A DNA stretch of 37,095 nucleotides from Lachnospiraceae bacterium (lineage in GTDB: Bacteria > Bacillota_A > Clostridia > Lachnospirales > Lachnospiraceae), in contig JAFQCI010000145.1 in NCBI GenBank assembly GCA_017416505.1, positions 1 to 37,095 on the forward strand, given 5' to 3'. Below are positions 8,531-16,457 of the stretch, in pieces (position 1 is the stretch's first letter; every line of letters starts with the position of its first letter). Both the position numbers and the translations under genes were made by a program. Under the pieces are notes generated by a model. It saw nothing but the letters and a program-made list of their open reading frames with translations, searched no databases and was not told the DNA's origin.

Positions 8531-8602
8531 AATATTACTAAAAGTATGCAATGTATAGTAATCTGCAAGTATTAGGATATGGAAAAGAGAGGTGGAGAAA
8601 GG

Positions 8603-9577
8603 ATGAAAAAAGGAAAGGCACCGGAAAATGTGTTGGATAGAGCCGTTTTCAAACAAATTAAGCTGAATAAAGAAGAGGCTGTTACAAAGCCAAGAATCGG
8701 AGGAGATTATCAGGAATTGGATTTTCATGATTATCACACCGTTACCTCCAATGCCTTTCTTCCTTATCTTCATTCCGGTGATGGGATTTTAGTGTTTAAA
8801 AAGGCATTGAATAACTTTATGGTAAGCCGGGGCATTCCGGTGGCACTTGAAATCGTGATATTGATGCCGGTTAAGACCGAAGAATCCTTGCTTCGAGCTA
8901 TCATGAAGGAAATTAGTGACGAAGCGAAGAAAGAGGATATTAAAGTAATTGGTGGACATACGGAGTGGGTGGAAGGAATCACTACTCCTATGATGACACT
9001 TCATATGATAGGAAAAAAGGAGCCAAAAGCTCTTGAAATCCTGCCGGAAGCGGATGATGAGATTATTATAACCAAGGCTGCCGGAATATTAGGAACTTAC
9101 CAGATACTGATGGAAAAGAAAGAAGAGTTAAAAGAGAGATTTTCTAACAGCTTTCTGGATAAAGAAGAAATGCTGGTAGAGAAACTTTCTATCCGCACTG
9201 AGGTTGAGGCTTTGAAGGATTTGGAAATCAGTGCGATGCACGATGTTTCTAAAGGTGGAATTTTCGCAGGTCTTTGGGAACTGGCAATGCTTACCAAAAA
9301 GGGACTAGAGGTGGATTTAACCAAAATTCCTTTGGAACAGATTACCATTGAGGTGTGTGAGCAATATGACTTGAACCCTTATCAGTTAGATGGAAGCGGA
9401 ACCCTTTTATTTGTTACAAAGAAAGGTTCCAAGGCGATTGCAGAACTGGAAAAGGCAGGGATAGCAGCAAAAGCCATTGGTTACTTGACGGATTCTAAAG
9501 ACAGAGTGGTGTATAACGAAGAGGAAAGACGTTTTTTGGAACCATTTCGCAAAGAAGAAAGTCATAAAATCATTTGA
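8603..9577 (+). CDS. AIR synthase / HypE-like protein
   Basis: A 324-aa two-domain protein of the PurM/HypE/ThiL/SelD superfamily. Visible features are the N-terminal segment ending in SGDGILVFKKALNNFM, the conserved VIGGHTEW turn (compare GGHTE in HypE and related proteins), and the second-domain motif MHDVSKGGIFAGLWELA. It lacks the C-terminal Pro-Arg-Ile-Cys tail used by HypE for carbamoyl transfer to NiFe hydrogenase, and no hyp or pur genes are nearby. It is therefore an orphan ATP-dependent enzyme of unknown substrate. The start at 8603 is chosen because GGTGGAG lies just upstream; the in-frame ATG at 8579 has no such site. Confidence 0.8.
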   Translation: MKKGKAPENVLDRAVFKQIKLNKEEAVTKPRIGGDYQELDFHDYHTVTSNAFLPYLHSGDGILVFKKALNNFMVSRGIPVALEIVILMPVKTEESLLRAIMKEISDEAKKEDIKVIGGHTEWVEGITTPMMTLHMIGKKEPKALEILPEADDEIIITKAAGILGTYQILMEKKEELKERFSNSFLDKEEMLVEKLSIRTEVEALKDLEISAMHDVSKGGIFAGLWELAMLTKKGLEVDLTKIPLEQITIEVCEQYDLNPYQLDGSGTLLFVTKKGSKAIAELEKAGIAAKAIGYLTDSKDRVVYNEEERRFLEPFRKEESHKII

Positions 9578-9922
9578 CAAGGCATTTAACCATTGATATA
9601 CTTGAATATAGATAAAACTAAGTAATCATTATTAGAAGTATTCGTTACTGTTCACGTGTGAACAGTAACGAATTGGTTTTTGCATACAAATTCGCTACGC
9701 GAAGCAAAAACCAACTCCTGAATCATGCTATTACGTAACCTGACAGCAAGTGTCAGGTTACTGAGTGAACAGTAATAATTATTCTAATAATGATTATTTC
9801 GTATATGGGAAATCTTTTGGATTTTCATAAGTATATAATAGGGACAAGTATGGAAACAGGCGAAAAGCATGGTTCTTGTTCCTATTTCTGCGCGTATAAA
9901 ATAGATTGAGGAGGATTACCTT
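9578..9922. other. Intergenic stretch between AIR-synthase-like gene and cheX
   Basis: 345 nt without a gene. Half of it is the palindromic element at 9623-9796. The remaining right part (9797-9922) should hold the cheX promoter. The ribosome binding site GAGGAGG lies about 8 nt before the cheX ATG. I see no riboswitch-like structure outside the palindromic element. Confidence 0.6.
9623..9796. repeat. MITE-like palindromic element with three internal hairpins
   Basis: Terminal inverted repeats: TAATCATTATTAGAA (9623-9637) and its perfect complement TTCTAATAATGATTA (9782-9796). A subterminal TTACTGTTCAC / GTGAACAGTAA pair extends the symmetry. Inside are a 16-bp-arm hairpin with a 2-nt spacer (9640-9673), TTGGTTTTTGC/GCAAAAACCAA (9673-9683 and 9704-9714), and GTAACCTGACA/TGTCAGGTTAC (9735-9745 and 9751-9761). 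No transposase is encoded. The full symmetry and the related fragments at ~1030, ~6080 and ~13345 suggest a non-autonomous mobile or extragenic palindromic repeat. No target duplication is evident. Confidence 0.75.
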
Positions 9923-10393
9923 ATGGCAGGGATTAACGCAGAACATATTAACGTATTTTTGATGGCAGCAACTAAAATTTTATCGGAGATGTGTGGTTTG
10001 CAGCCTAAGATTGGAAAGCCATTTGTTAGAAAGACGGAGTTTGAAAAAGATACTCTTGTAATTATGATAGGTGTTACCGGAGAAATGAAAGGACAGGTTA
10101 TGCTTTCATTACCAGCAGAATCAGCGAAAGACATTGCATCTAAGATGATGATGGGAATGCCGGTAAATGAACTGGATGACATGGCAAAGAGTGCGATTTG
10201 TGAATTAGGAAACATGGTGATGGGAAATGCGTCTACCGTATTTTCCGTAAAGGGAATTGGAATTGATATTACTCCACCGACTATGTTCCAGGGAGATTTT
10301 TCAATGAATGCAGCAAGCCCGAATATGTGTATTCCAATTATGTATGAAGAGAACAAATCCATTGAGTTGAATTTAGCATTGAAGCAGGATTAA
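9923..10393 (+). CDS. cheX: CheX-type CheY-P phosphatase
   Basis: A 156-aa single-domain protein of the CheC/CheX/FliY family. The phosphatase signature E-x2-N is present as E94-L-G-N97 in ICELGNMVMGNAS. The N-terminus (FLMAATKILSEMCG) and the central GEMKGQVMLSLP strand fit CheX. Expected role: dephosphorylation of phosphorylated receiver domains (CheY-P) in the cytoplasm. There are no other chemotaxis genes beside it, but two receiver-containing proteins lie 2.2-5 kb downstream. GAGGAGG precedes the ATG. The gene symbol is by family only. Confidence 0.82.
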   Translation: MAGINAEHINVFLMAATKILSEMCGLQPKIGKPFVRKTEFEKDTLVIMIGVTGEMKGQVMLSLPAESAKDIASKMMMGMPVNELDDMAKSAICELGNMVMGNASTVFSVKGIGIDITPPTMFQGDFSMNAASPNMCIPIMYEENKSIELNLALKQD

Positions 10394-10469
10394 GTCCCAA
10401 ACCGGATTTTTGTACATGATGTTAGGAATCTTGCGAAGAAGTAAGAGATTAAGGTTACTGTACCGACAG

Positions 10470-10494
10470 CACCAAAACACTTGCTGTTTTGGTG
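10470..10494 (+). other. Stable hairpin between cheX and trmL
   Basis: CACCAAAACA (10470-10479) pairs perfectly with TGTTTTGGTG (10485-10494) around CTTGC. No T run follows, so it is not a standard terminator; it lies 30 nt before the trmL ribosome binding site. GTTACTGT just upstream (10454-10461) recalls the arm of the palindromic repeat family. Confidence 0.45.
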
Positions 10495-10536
10495 TGTAAG
10501 AACGTGATTCAGAGTATAGTGTAGGTGGAAATTGTT

Positions 10537-11028
10537 ATGATAAATATTGTTTTACATGAACCTGAAATGCCTGCGAATACAGGAAATATTGGTCGTACCT
10601 GTGTAGCCCTGGGTGCAAGACTTCATTTGATTGAACCATTGGGATTTCGTCTGGATGAAAAATCACTAAAGAGAGCTGGACTTGATTACTGGGATAAATT
10701 AGATGTAAGCACATATATCAACTTTGAGGATTTTCTTGAGAAAAATCCGGGGGCGAAGATTTATATGGCGACTACCAAATCCAAGCAGACTTATGTAGAT
10801 GTTACATATGAAAAAGACTGCTACATTATGTTTGGTAAGGAAAGTGCAGGAATTCCGGAAGAAATTTTATTGGATTATAAAGAAACTGCAATCAGAATCC
10901 CTATGTATCCGGAGATTCGTTCTTTGAATTTATCCAATTCAGTGGCAATTGTAGCTTATGAGGCTATGAGGCAGAACGGATTTTTCCAGTTGGAAAAACA
11001 GGGACAATTGCATCAATATTTGTGGTAG
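10537..11028 (+). CDS. trmL: tRNA (cytidine/uridine-34 2'-O)-methyltransferase TrmL
   Basis: A 163-aa SPOUT methyltransferase. Motif 1 is IVLHEPEMPANTGNIGRTC, motif 2 MFGKESAGIPEEIL, and motif 3 IPMYPEIRSLNLSNSVAIV, which forms the trefoil-knot SAM site. Length matches the minimal TrmL/YibK family. It methylates the 2'-O of the wobble nucleotide in tRNA-Leu isoacceptors. The start is the ATG at 10537 with AGGTGG 7 nt upstream; a GTG at 10525 overlaps that site. Confidence 0.93.
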   Translation: MINIVLHEPEMPANTGNIGRTCVALGARLHLIEPLGFRLDEKSLKRAGLDYWDKLDVSTYINFEDFLEKNPGAKIYMATTKSKQTYVDVTYEKDCYIMFGKESAGIPEEILLDYKETAIRIPMYPEIRSLNLSNSVAIVAYEAMRQNGFFQLEKQGQLHQYLW

Positions 11029-11128
11029 CATGTAATTTTTGTTTGTGGAGTTATAAACTGCCATAAGAAAAGAAAGCTGCAGTTCAAAATGTGAAGTTTG
11101 GAATTGATATGATGGGAGAAATAAAGAA

Positions 11129-12472
11129 ATGGAAGATAATAAGGATAAGGATGAATTAGAGAAATACTGTTATTTATGCAGAAGACCGGAAAGCATGGTG
11201 GGAAAATTAATTCAGTTACCACAGCAGATTTATGTTTGTCCGGACTGTATGCAGAAGACTTTTGATACGTTTCAGAACGGGGGAATGGCAGGATTTGATT
11301 TGAACCATTTTGATATGGACCAAATGACGAATTATGCTAAGAAGAGAGATATTCCTGAAACACAGAAAGTAAAAAAGAAAAAGGAAAAGAAGGAAGAAGA
11401 ACCTTTTGATATTAAGAAAATTCCGGCACCACATAAATTAAAGGAGATGCTGGACCAATATGTAATTGGACAAGATTATGCGAAGAAGGTAATTTCGGTT
11501 GCAGTCTACAATCATTATAAGCGTGTAGCTACGAATACCATGGACGAAATCGAAATCGATAAGTCTAATATGCTGATGATTGGGCCAACAGGAAGCGGTA
11601 AGACCTATCTTGTAAAAACCTTGGCGAAATTATTGGATTTGCCTCTGGCTATCGCAGATGCTACGTCTTTAACCGAAGCAGGATATATTGGTGATGATGT
11701 AGAAAGTGTACTTTCTAAATTATTGGCGGCTGCGGGAAATGATGTGGAAAAGGCAGAACGTGGAATCGTATTTATCGATGAAATTGATAAGATTTCAAAG
11801 AAAAAGGAAACCCATTCCAGAGATGTGTCCGGTGAGTCGGTACAGCAGGGCTTATTAAAGTTATTAGAAGGTGCCAATGTAGAAGTACCAGTGGGAGCCT
11901 CCAGCAAGAATGCAATGGTACCTCTTACCACTATTAATACTAGAAATATTTTATTTATCTGTGGTGGTGCCTTCCCGGATTTGGAAGATATCATTAAGCA
12001 ACGTCTGAATAAAAAGTCTTCCATGGGATTCCAGGCAGATTTAAAGGATAAGTATGACAAAGAAGAAAATCTTATTTCCCAGGTTACTTTGGAGGATTTA
12101 AGAGAATTTGGTATGATACCGGAGTTTATTGGACGATTGCCGGTGATTTTTACTTTGGAAAAGTTATCCCAGAATATGCTGGTTAAAATTTTAAAAGAAC
12201 CTAAGAATGCGATTTTAAAACAGTATCAGAAATTATTGGAACTGGATGAAGTGCAGTTAGTGTTTGACGATTCGGCTTTGGAAGCCATTGCTGCGAAGGC
12301 AGTGGAGAAAAAGACCGGAGCCAGAGCCCTTAGGGCAATTATTGAGGAATTTATGTTAGATATTATGTATCAGATTCCAAAAGATGATAATATTGGAAGA
12401 GTAACCATTACGGGAGATTACATTAATAATAATAAAGCCCCAATCATTGAATTACGTGGAATGAACCAATAA
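11129..12472 (+). CDS. ClpX-like AAA+ unfoldase, divergent paralogue
   Basis: A 447-aa protein of ClpX architecture. The N-terminal zinc finger has C14-x2-C17 and C37-x2-C40. The AAA+ core has Walker A GPTGSGKT (152-159), pore loop GYIG (185-188), Walker B IVFIDEIDKIS, the SVQQGLLKLLEG segment, and sensor 2 in GARALR. The ClpP-docking tripeptide is MGF (299-301) instead of IGF/LGF. The region that in canonical ClpX carries the RKH pore-entry loop is replaced by a GASSKNAMVP stretch near residues 258-267. It is not next to tig, clpP or lon, so it is probably a second ClpX with altered substrate choice. Family-level function: ATP-dependent unfolding, possibly feeding ClpP. Confidence 0.85.
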   Translation: MEDNKDKDELEKYCYLCRRPESMVGKLIQLPQQIYVCPDCMQKTFDTFQNGGMAGFDLNHFDMDQMTNYAKKRDIPETQKVKKKKEKKEEEPFDIKKIPAPHKLKEMLDQYVIGQDYAKKVISVAVYNHYKRVATNTMDEIEIDKSNMLMIGPTGSGKTYLVKTLAKLLDLPLAIADATSLTEAGYIGDDVESVLSKLLAAAGNDVEKAERGIVFIDEIDKISKKKETHSRDVSGESVQQGLLKLLEGANVEVPVGASSKNAMVPLTTINTRNILFICGGAFPDLEDIIKQRLNKKSSMGFQADLKDKYDKEENLISQVTLEDLREFGMIPEFIGRLPVIFTLEKLSQNMLVKILKEPKNAILKQYQKLLELDEVQLVFDDSALEAIAAKAVEKKTGARALRAIIEEFMLDIMYQIPKDDNIGRVTITGDYINNNKAPIIELRGMNQ

Positions 12473-12564
12473 TGGAATATCAAGGATAAAATGATATCTT
12501 ATGTTTGTACGAAAGAGTATGGCTTTTGATTTGCAAAACACATAGAGAGGACAGTGATGAGTAA

Positions 12565-13329
12565 ATGGCAGGAGTGTTTCATACAAAACCTAGAGTTTTG
12601 ATTGTAGATGATGATGCAGAATATTTAGAGGTAGTAAAAAGATATCTGGCAGAAGATTACATTCCATATACTGCCCAGGGTGGACGGGCTGCATTGGACC
12701 TTTTGATGCAGCAGAAAGTAGATTTGATTTTATTAGATGTAGAAATGCCGGTTTTGGATGGTTTCCATACTCTTGATTCTATCCGCAAAATGGAAACAGC
12801 CATAGACGTTCCTGTAATTTTCGTTACAGGCAGACATGACCGTTTTACGGTATTCCATTCCGTTCAGCGTGGAGTAGACGGATACATCGTAAAGCCTTTT
12901 GAAAAAGAGGCTTTGCTTCAAAAAATAGAAGAAGTACTGCATACCGGCGATGAAACTGCCAATAAAGAAACTATTTTAGCAGTGGATGACGATATGGCAT
13001 TTTTAAAGATGTTAAAACCGAAACTACAAAAATACTACAATGTAGTTGCCATTAATTCACCAAAGCTGGCGTTGGAGTATCTTAGCAAACATAAACCTTC
13101 TTTGATTTTGTTGGATTACCAGATGCCGATGTATAGTGGAGCTTCTTTGTTAGGAATGATACGGAAAAACAGCAGTACAAAGAATATTCCGGTGATTATG
13201 TTAAGTGGAACCATGGATAAAGAGGCACTGGTGGAATGTCTGGAACACCAGCCACAGAAGATTTTGGATAAAACCGTTGAATATGATGAATTAATAGAAA
13301 CGATAAAGAAGGTATTAGAACAAGGATAG
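12565..13329 (+). CDS. Double-receiver (REC-REC) response regulator
   Basis: A 254-aa protein made of two CheY-like receivers and no output domain. REC1 (~10-125) has acidic DDD, phosphoacceptor D58 in LILLDVEMP, the Thr in FVTG, and Lys in VKPF. REC2 (~133-250) has DDD, D184 in LILLDYQMP, the Ser in MLSG, and a Lys in DKT rather than the usual KP. Such proteins act as phosphate shuttles or protein-interaction switches. The hybrid kinase follows 63 nt downstream on the same strand, making it the natural partner; CheX upstream could dephosphorylate it. The ribosome binding site (GAGG) is unusually far from the ATG (about 16 nt). Confidence 0.88.
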   Translation: MAGVFHTKPRVLIVDDDAEYLEVVKRYLAEDYIPYTAQGGRAALDLLMQQKVDLILLDVEMPVLDGFHTLDSIRKMETAIDVPVIFVTGRHDRFTVFHSVQRGVDGYIVKPFEKEALLQKIEEVLHTGDETANKETILAVDDDMAFLKMLKPKLQKYYNVVAINSPKLALEYLSKHKPSLILLDYQMPMYSGASLLGMIRKNSSTKNIPVIMLSGTMDKEALVECLEHQPQKILDKTVEYDELIETIKKVLEQG

Positions 13330-13341
13330 GTTAAAATTGCT

Positions 13342-13362
13342 GTTTGTGTGAACAGTAATGGG
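13342..13362. repeat. Solo fragment of palindromic repeat (GTGAACAGTAAT)
   Basis: Intergenic TGTGTGAACAGTAATG matches the arm of the 9623-9796 element (GTGTGAACAGTAACG). No partner arm is present, so it is a remnant or a chance match; the 12-nt identity in a 63-nt gap is suggestive only. Confidence 0.3.
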
Positions 13363-13392
13363 ATAAAAGAATAAAGTGGGGGGAGGCGGCTT

Positions 13393-16218
13393 ATGTATCA
13401 GGTATTTGTGCTAACATTGAATGTGTGTCTACTTTTATGTTTTGTATGCATTTCCATTATGGCAATGCAAAAACCTTCCAATAACCAAAAGATATTATTA
13501 GTTGCTTCTGTATGTGCGTTTATATCCTGTTTTGGATACTTTTATGAACTTAAAAGTACCAGCATGGATGCAGTTATGCTTGGTATCAAGGTAGGGTATT
13601 TAGGAAAAGTATTTGCTATCTTTCTGTTTACTACTTTCGTAAAAAATTATGCTAATATTCATATGTCGCACTGGGTTACAAGGTCAATGTATCTTTTTTA
13701 TGTAGGAATTTTATATTTGATTTTAACCTGCGAACGGCATGATTTATATTATTCCAGTATTGAATTAGTGGAACGGAATGGACATGTGGTAGCGGATTTA
13801 GGAAGAGGTCCTTTTTATTATGTCTATACTGTTTCATTGGTACTGATTATGGTGTTTTTGCTGGTGGTATCCATAAAGAAGGTATTGACACAAAAAGGGG
13901 ATTTAAAGAAGGTTTATATCTTTATTTCCTTTACAGGTATTCTTCCTATGTTGGGATTTATAGGCTGTCTTGCTGGAATGTTTGATGGGTATGACCCTAC
14001 GCCGATTTCTTTGGCAATTGCCAATGTACTGCTTACCTTTGCGGTAGTGAAATATGGATTAATTGATACCGTATTGATGGCAAAGGAATTGATTGTGGAA
14101 AGTACCACAGAGGCAGTTATTATTTATAATGTCAATAAAGAGATTCTTTATATGAATTCTGCCGCTGAGAAATTGGTGGAAGGGAATTTTCGTGGAATCG
14201 ATATTTTTGATGAAAAGAACCGGATTGTAGAAATTTATGATAGAAGTTATGAAATCCGTACTTCCGAGGTGCAGGATGCCGGAAGAACGAGAGGATACAT
14301 AGCCTGGTTGTTTGATATTACAGAGATAACCAGAAAGAACAAGGAACTGGTGTTATTGACGGAACAGGCAGAGAGGGCAAATCAGGCAAAGTCCACCTTT
14401 TTATCTAATATGTCCCATGAAATCAGAACACCTATGAATGCGATTCTAGGATTTTCCCAGTTGACTTTAAATTGTGATATTGAGCCGAAAGTGAAGGAAT
14501 ATATGGATGATATTGTATCAGCCTCCCATAGCTTACTGGCGGTTATCAATGATATTTTAGATATTTCAAGGATTGAAACAGGGAAAATGGAGATTGTACC
14601 AACGAAGTATTATAGTTCTTCTATCATAAAGGATATGAATGTGTTGTTTTCCCAACAGGCGAAGGAAAAGGGTCTTGCATTTCTTATGGATGTGGATGAA
14701 ACTCTTCCAAGCCAGATGTACGGAGATAAGATTCGAATTCGTGCGGTATTAATAAATGTGATTAGCAATGCCATTAAGTATACCCAAAAAGGGGAAGTAC
14801 ACGTTTCAGTGAAGGTACTGGAGCATAGGGAAAATAAAGTACGGATTCAATTTAGTATTAAAGATACGGGAATTGGTATCCGTCAGGAAGACCAGGAGAG
14901 ATTGTTTGATGCCTTTGCTCAATTTGACAGGGAAGTGAATTATGGAATAGAAGGTTCCGGTTTAGGGCTTTCCATTGCTTCCGGAGTGATAGAGCTTATG
15001 GGTGGAACCATCAGGGTAGAAAGTGAATACGGTGTTGGTTCAAACTTTATCATTGAAATAGAGCAGGAAGTCATCGATGAGACTCCGGTGGATATGTCTT
15101 ATGTGGAAACGGAGCCGGAAGAAAAAGACCGTAAGCTTACGTTCCCAGGAATGAAAATTTTAGCAGTGGATGACAATGAGATTAATCTTCGGGTGGTAAG
15201 CGGAATTTTACAGTCTTATGAAATTGAAGTGGATGCAGTACCTTCTGGTAAAGCTGCCATTGAGGCTTGTGGAAAATTACGTTATGATATGATTTTAATG
15301 GACCAGATGATGCCAGAATTAAATGGTACTAAGACAATGAAAATCATTCGGGAAACCTATAAGGAATATGAGGATTGTCCTATTATTGCTCTGACAGCAG
15401 ATGCCATGAGCGGAGTAAGGGAAAAGCTGATGAAGGAAGGCTTTGATGAGTATTTATGTAAACCTTTATCCGTAAAGAGTCTGGAGAGAATCCTGGCGGA
15501 GGAGTTTTCTGATAAGTTAGTAATAAAGAAAAATACTAAATCAGAGAATGAGGAAAAAGGAGAAACTTCAGAAAAAGAAGACTTGGAAACTGTGTTTGGT
15601 TCAGAGTTTTTAAAATTAGTTCAAGTCGAAAAAGGAATCGCCAATTGTGGCGGAGAACTTAAGGAATATTTTGAAATCTTAAAGATTACTTTGGAATATG
15701 GTGTTTCTAGAATCAAAGAACTGGTTTCTTTAAAGGAACAGGGAGATTACGAAAATTATACCATTAAGGTTCATTCTTTAAAAAGTACTGCAGCCAATGT
15801 AGGAGCAATGGAAGTTTCTGCTATGGCATTGGAGCAGGAAATGGCGGGAAAAGAAGGCAGATATGAAGTCATTGATGAGAAAATGGAGGAATTGCTCCAA
15901 AAATATCAGGAAGTTTTGGATTTGATAAAAAATCTGCTGGAACAACAGGGCTTGATTAAAAACAAGAAAGAACCGAATAGTGAGGAAATGGAATTTGAAA
16001 TCTCTAAGGATGATTTCATTGCTGTATTAGATGGTATTATGGAATTGATAGAGGAATTTGAATTCGACCGTATTGAGTCTACACTGGATTCTTTGAAGAC
16101 ATACCGTATGAGGGAAGAACATATGGAAGTCATTGAAAAATTAAGTGACTATATTCAGGAACTTCAAGTAGATGAAATGAAAGATTTGATTCAGCAGTGG
16201 AAAGAGAAAGAAGCATAA
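13393..16218 (+). CDS. Hybrid sensor histidine kinase (7TM-PAS-HisKA-HATPase-REC-Hpt)
   Basis: A 941-aa membrane kinase. Residues 1-230: seven hydrophobic helices of the histidine-kinase N-terminal 7TM type. ~235-315: PAS-like domain. HisKA carries the phospho-His H342 in SNMSHEIRTPMNAILGFSQL. HATPase has the N box (NVISNAIKYT), G1 (DTGIGI) and G2 (GSGLGLSI). REC (~580-700) has DDNE and phosphoacceptor D637 in ILMDQMMPELNG. A Hpt domain has H794 in VHSLKSTAANVGA. A final ~90-residue acidic helical tail is unassigned. A His-Asp-His relay ending in a free receiver is expected, and the REC-REC protein encoded just upstream is the obvious acceptor. GGGAGG precedes the ATG. Confidence 0.92.
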   Translation: MYQVFVLTLNVCLLLCFVCISIMAMQKPSNNQKILLVASVCAFISCFGYFYELKSTSMDAVMLGIKVGYLGKVFAIFLFTTFVKNYANIHMSHWVTRSMYLFYVGILYLILTCERHDLYYSSIELVERNGHVVADLGRGPFYYVYTVSLVLIMVFLLVVSIKKVLTQKGDLKKVYIFISFTGILPMLGFIGCLAGMFDGYDPTPISLAIANVLLTFAVVKYGLIDTVLMAKELIVESTTEAVIIYNVNKEILYMNSAAEKLVEGNFRGIDIFDEKNRIVEIYDRSYEIRTSEVQDAGRTRGYIAWLFDITEITRKNKELVLLTEQAERANQAKSTFLSNMSHEIRTPMNAILGFSQLTLNCDIEPKVKEYMDDIVSASHSLLAVINDILDISRIETGKMEIVPTKYYSSSIIKDMNVLFSQQAKEKGLAFLMDVDETLPSQMYGDKIRIRAVLINVISNAIKYTQKGEVHVSVKVLEHRENKVRIQFSIKDTGIGIRQEDQERLFDAFAQFDREVNYGIEGSGLGLSIASGVIELMGGTIRVESEYGVGSNFIIEIEQEVIDETPVDMSYVETEPEEKDRKLTFPGMKILAVDDNEINLRVVSGILQSYEIEVDAVPSGKAAIEACGKLRYDMILMDQMMPELNGTKTMKIIRETYKEYEDCPIIALTADAMSGVREKLMKEGFDEYLCKPLSVKSLERILAEEFSDKLVIKKNTKSENEEKGETSEKEDLETVFGSEFLKLVQVEKGIANCGGELKEYFEILKITLEYGVSRIKELVSLKEQGDYENYTIKVHSLKSTAANVGAMEVSAMALEQEMAGKEGRYEVIDEKMEELLQKYQEVLDLIKNLLEQQGLIKNKKEPNSEEMEFEISKDDFIAVLDGIMELIEEFEFDRIESTLDSLKTYRMREEHMEVIEKLSDYIQELQVDEMKDLIQQWKEKEA

Positions 16219-16249
16219 GAAATATAGCGTATTTAGAGTAAAATCTGTC

Positions 16250-16457
16250 ATGATACCTACGAATTGCTACGCACTTTGTGCTCTCGCAATTCTTCGCGCT
16301 GCTACGGTCGGTGCTAAACGAACGTCCACTGGACGTTCAGCACCTAAAAACATTCGAAATCCGCCCTATTTGGGCTACTTTCTCATGTTTTGCGGGTCCC
16401 AAAGTCATACTTTTTCATGCAAGCATGAAAAGTATGACCTTTTGACCCTAGTATCAT
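16250..16457. repeat. Hairpin-rich intergenic element with ATGATAC/GTATCAT ends
   Basis: This ~208-bp element fills the gap between two convergent genes. Its ends are inverted: ATGATAC (16250-16256) and GTATCAT (16451-16457). Internal stems: GAATTGC/GCAATTC (16261-16267, 16286-16292) enclosing GCAC-TTT-GTGC; GAACGTCC-ACT-GGACGTTC (16320-16338) nested in GTGCT/AGCAC; and a 16-17 bp stem GTCATACTTTTTCATGC (16404-16420) with GCATGAAAAGTATGAC (16423-16438). A 71-aa frame across it is not a credible gene. The right end touches the stop codon of the minus-strand kinase. It looks like a non-coding repeat or structured 3' region; a short relative is at 25803-25832. Confidence 0.65.

Noticed and set aside
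9623..9796. CRISPR array or riboswitch reading of the hairpin cluster
   Set aside because: There are no regularly spaced identical repeats, and the symmetry runs from end to end with terminal inverted repeats, which fits a palindromic repeat element better.
9916..10362. 148-aa minus-strand frame opposite cheX
   Set aside because: The plus-strand frame has the CheX motif and a GAGGAGG site; the opposite frame has neither motif nor start context.
11605..12060. 151-aa minus-strand frame inside clpX-like gene
   Set aside because: Shadow frame; the plus strand shows uninterrupted AAA+ motifs.
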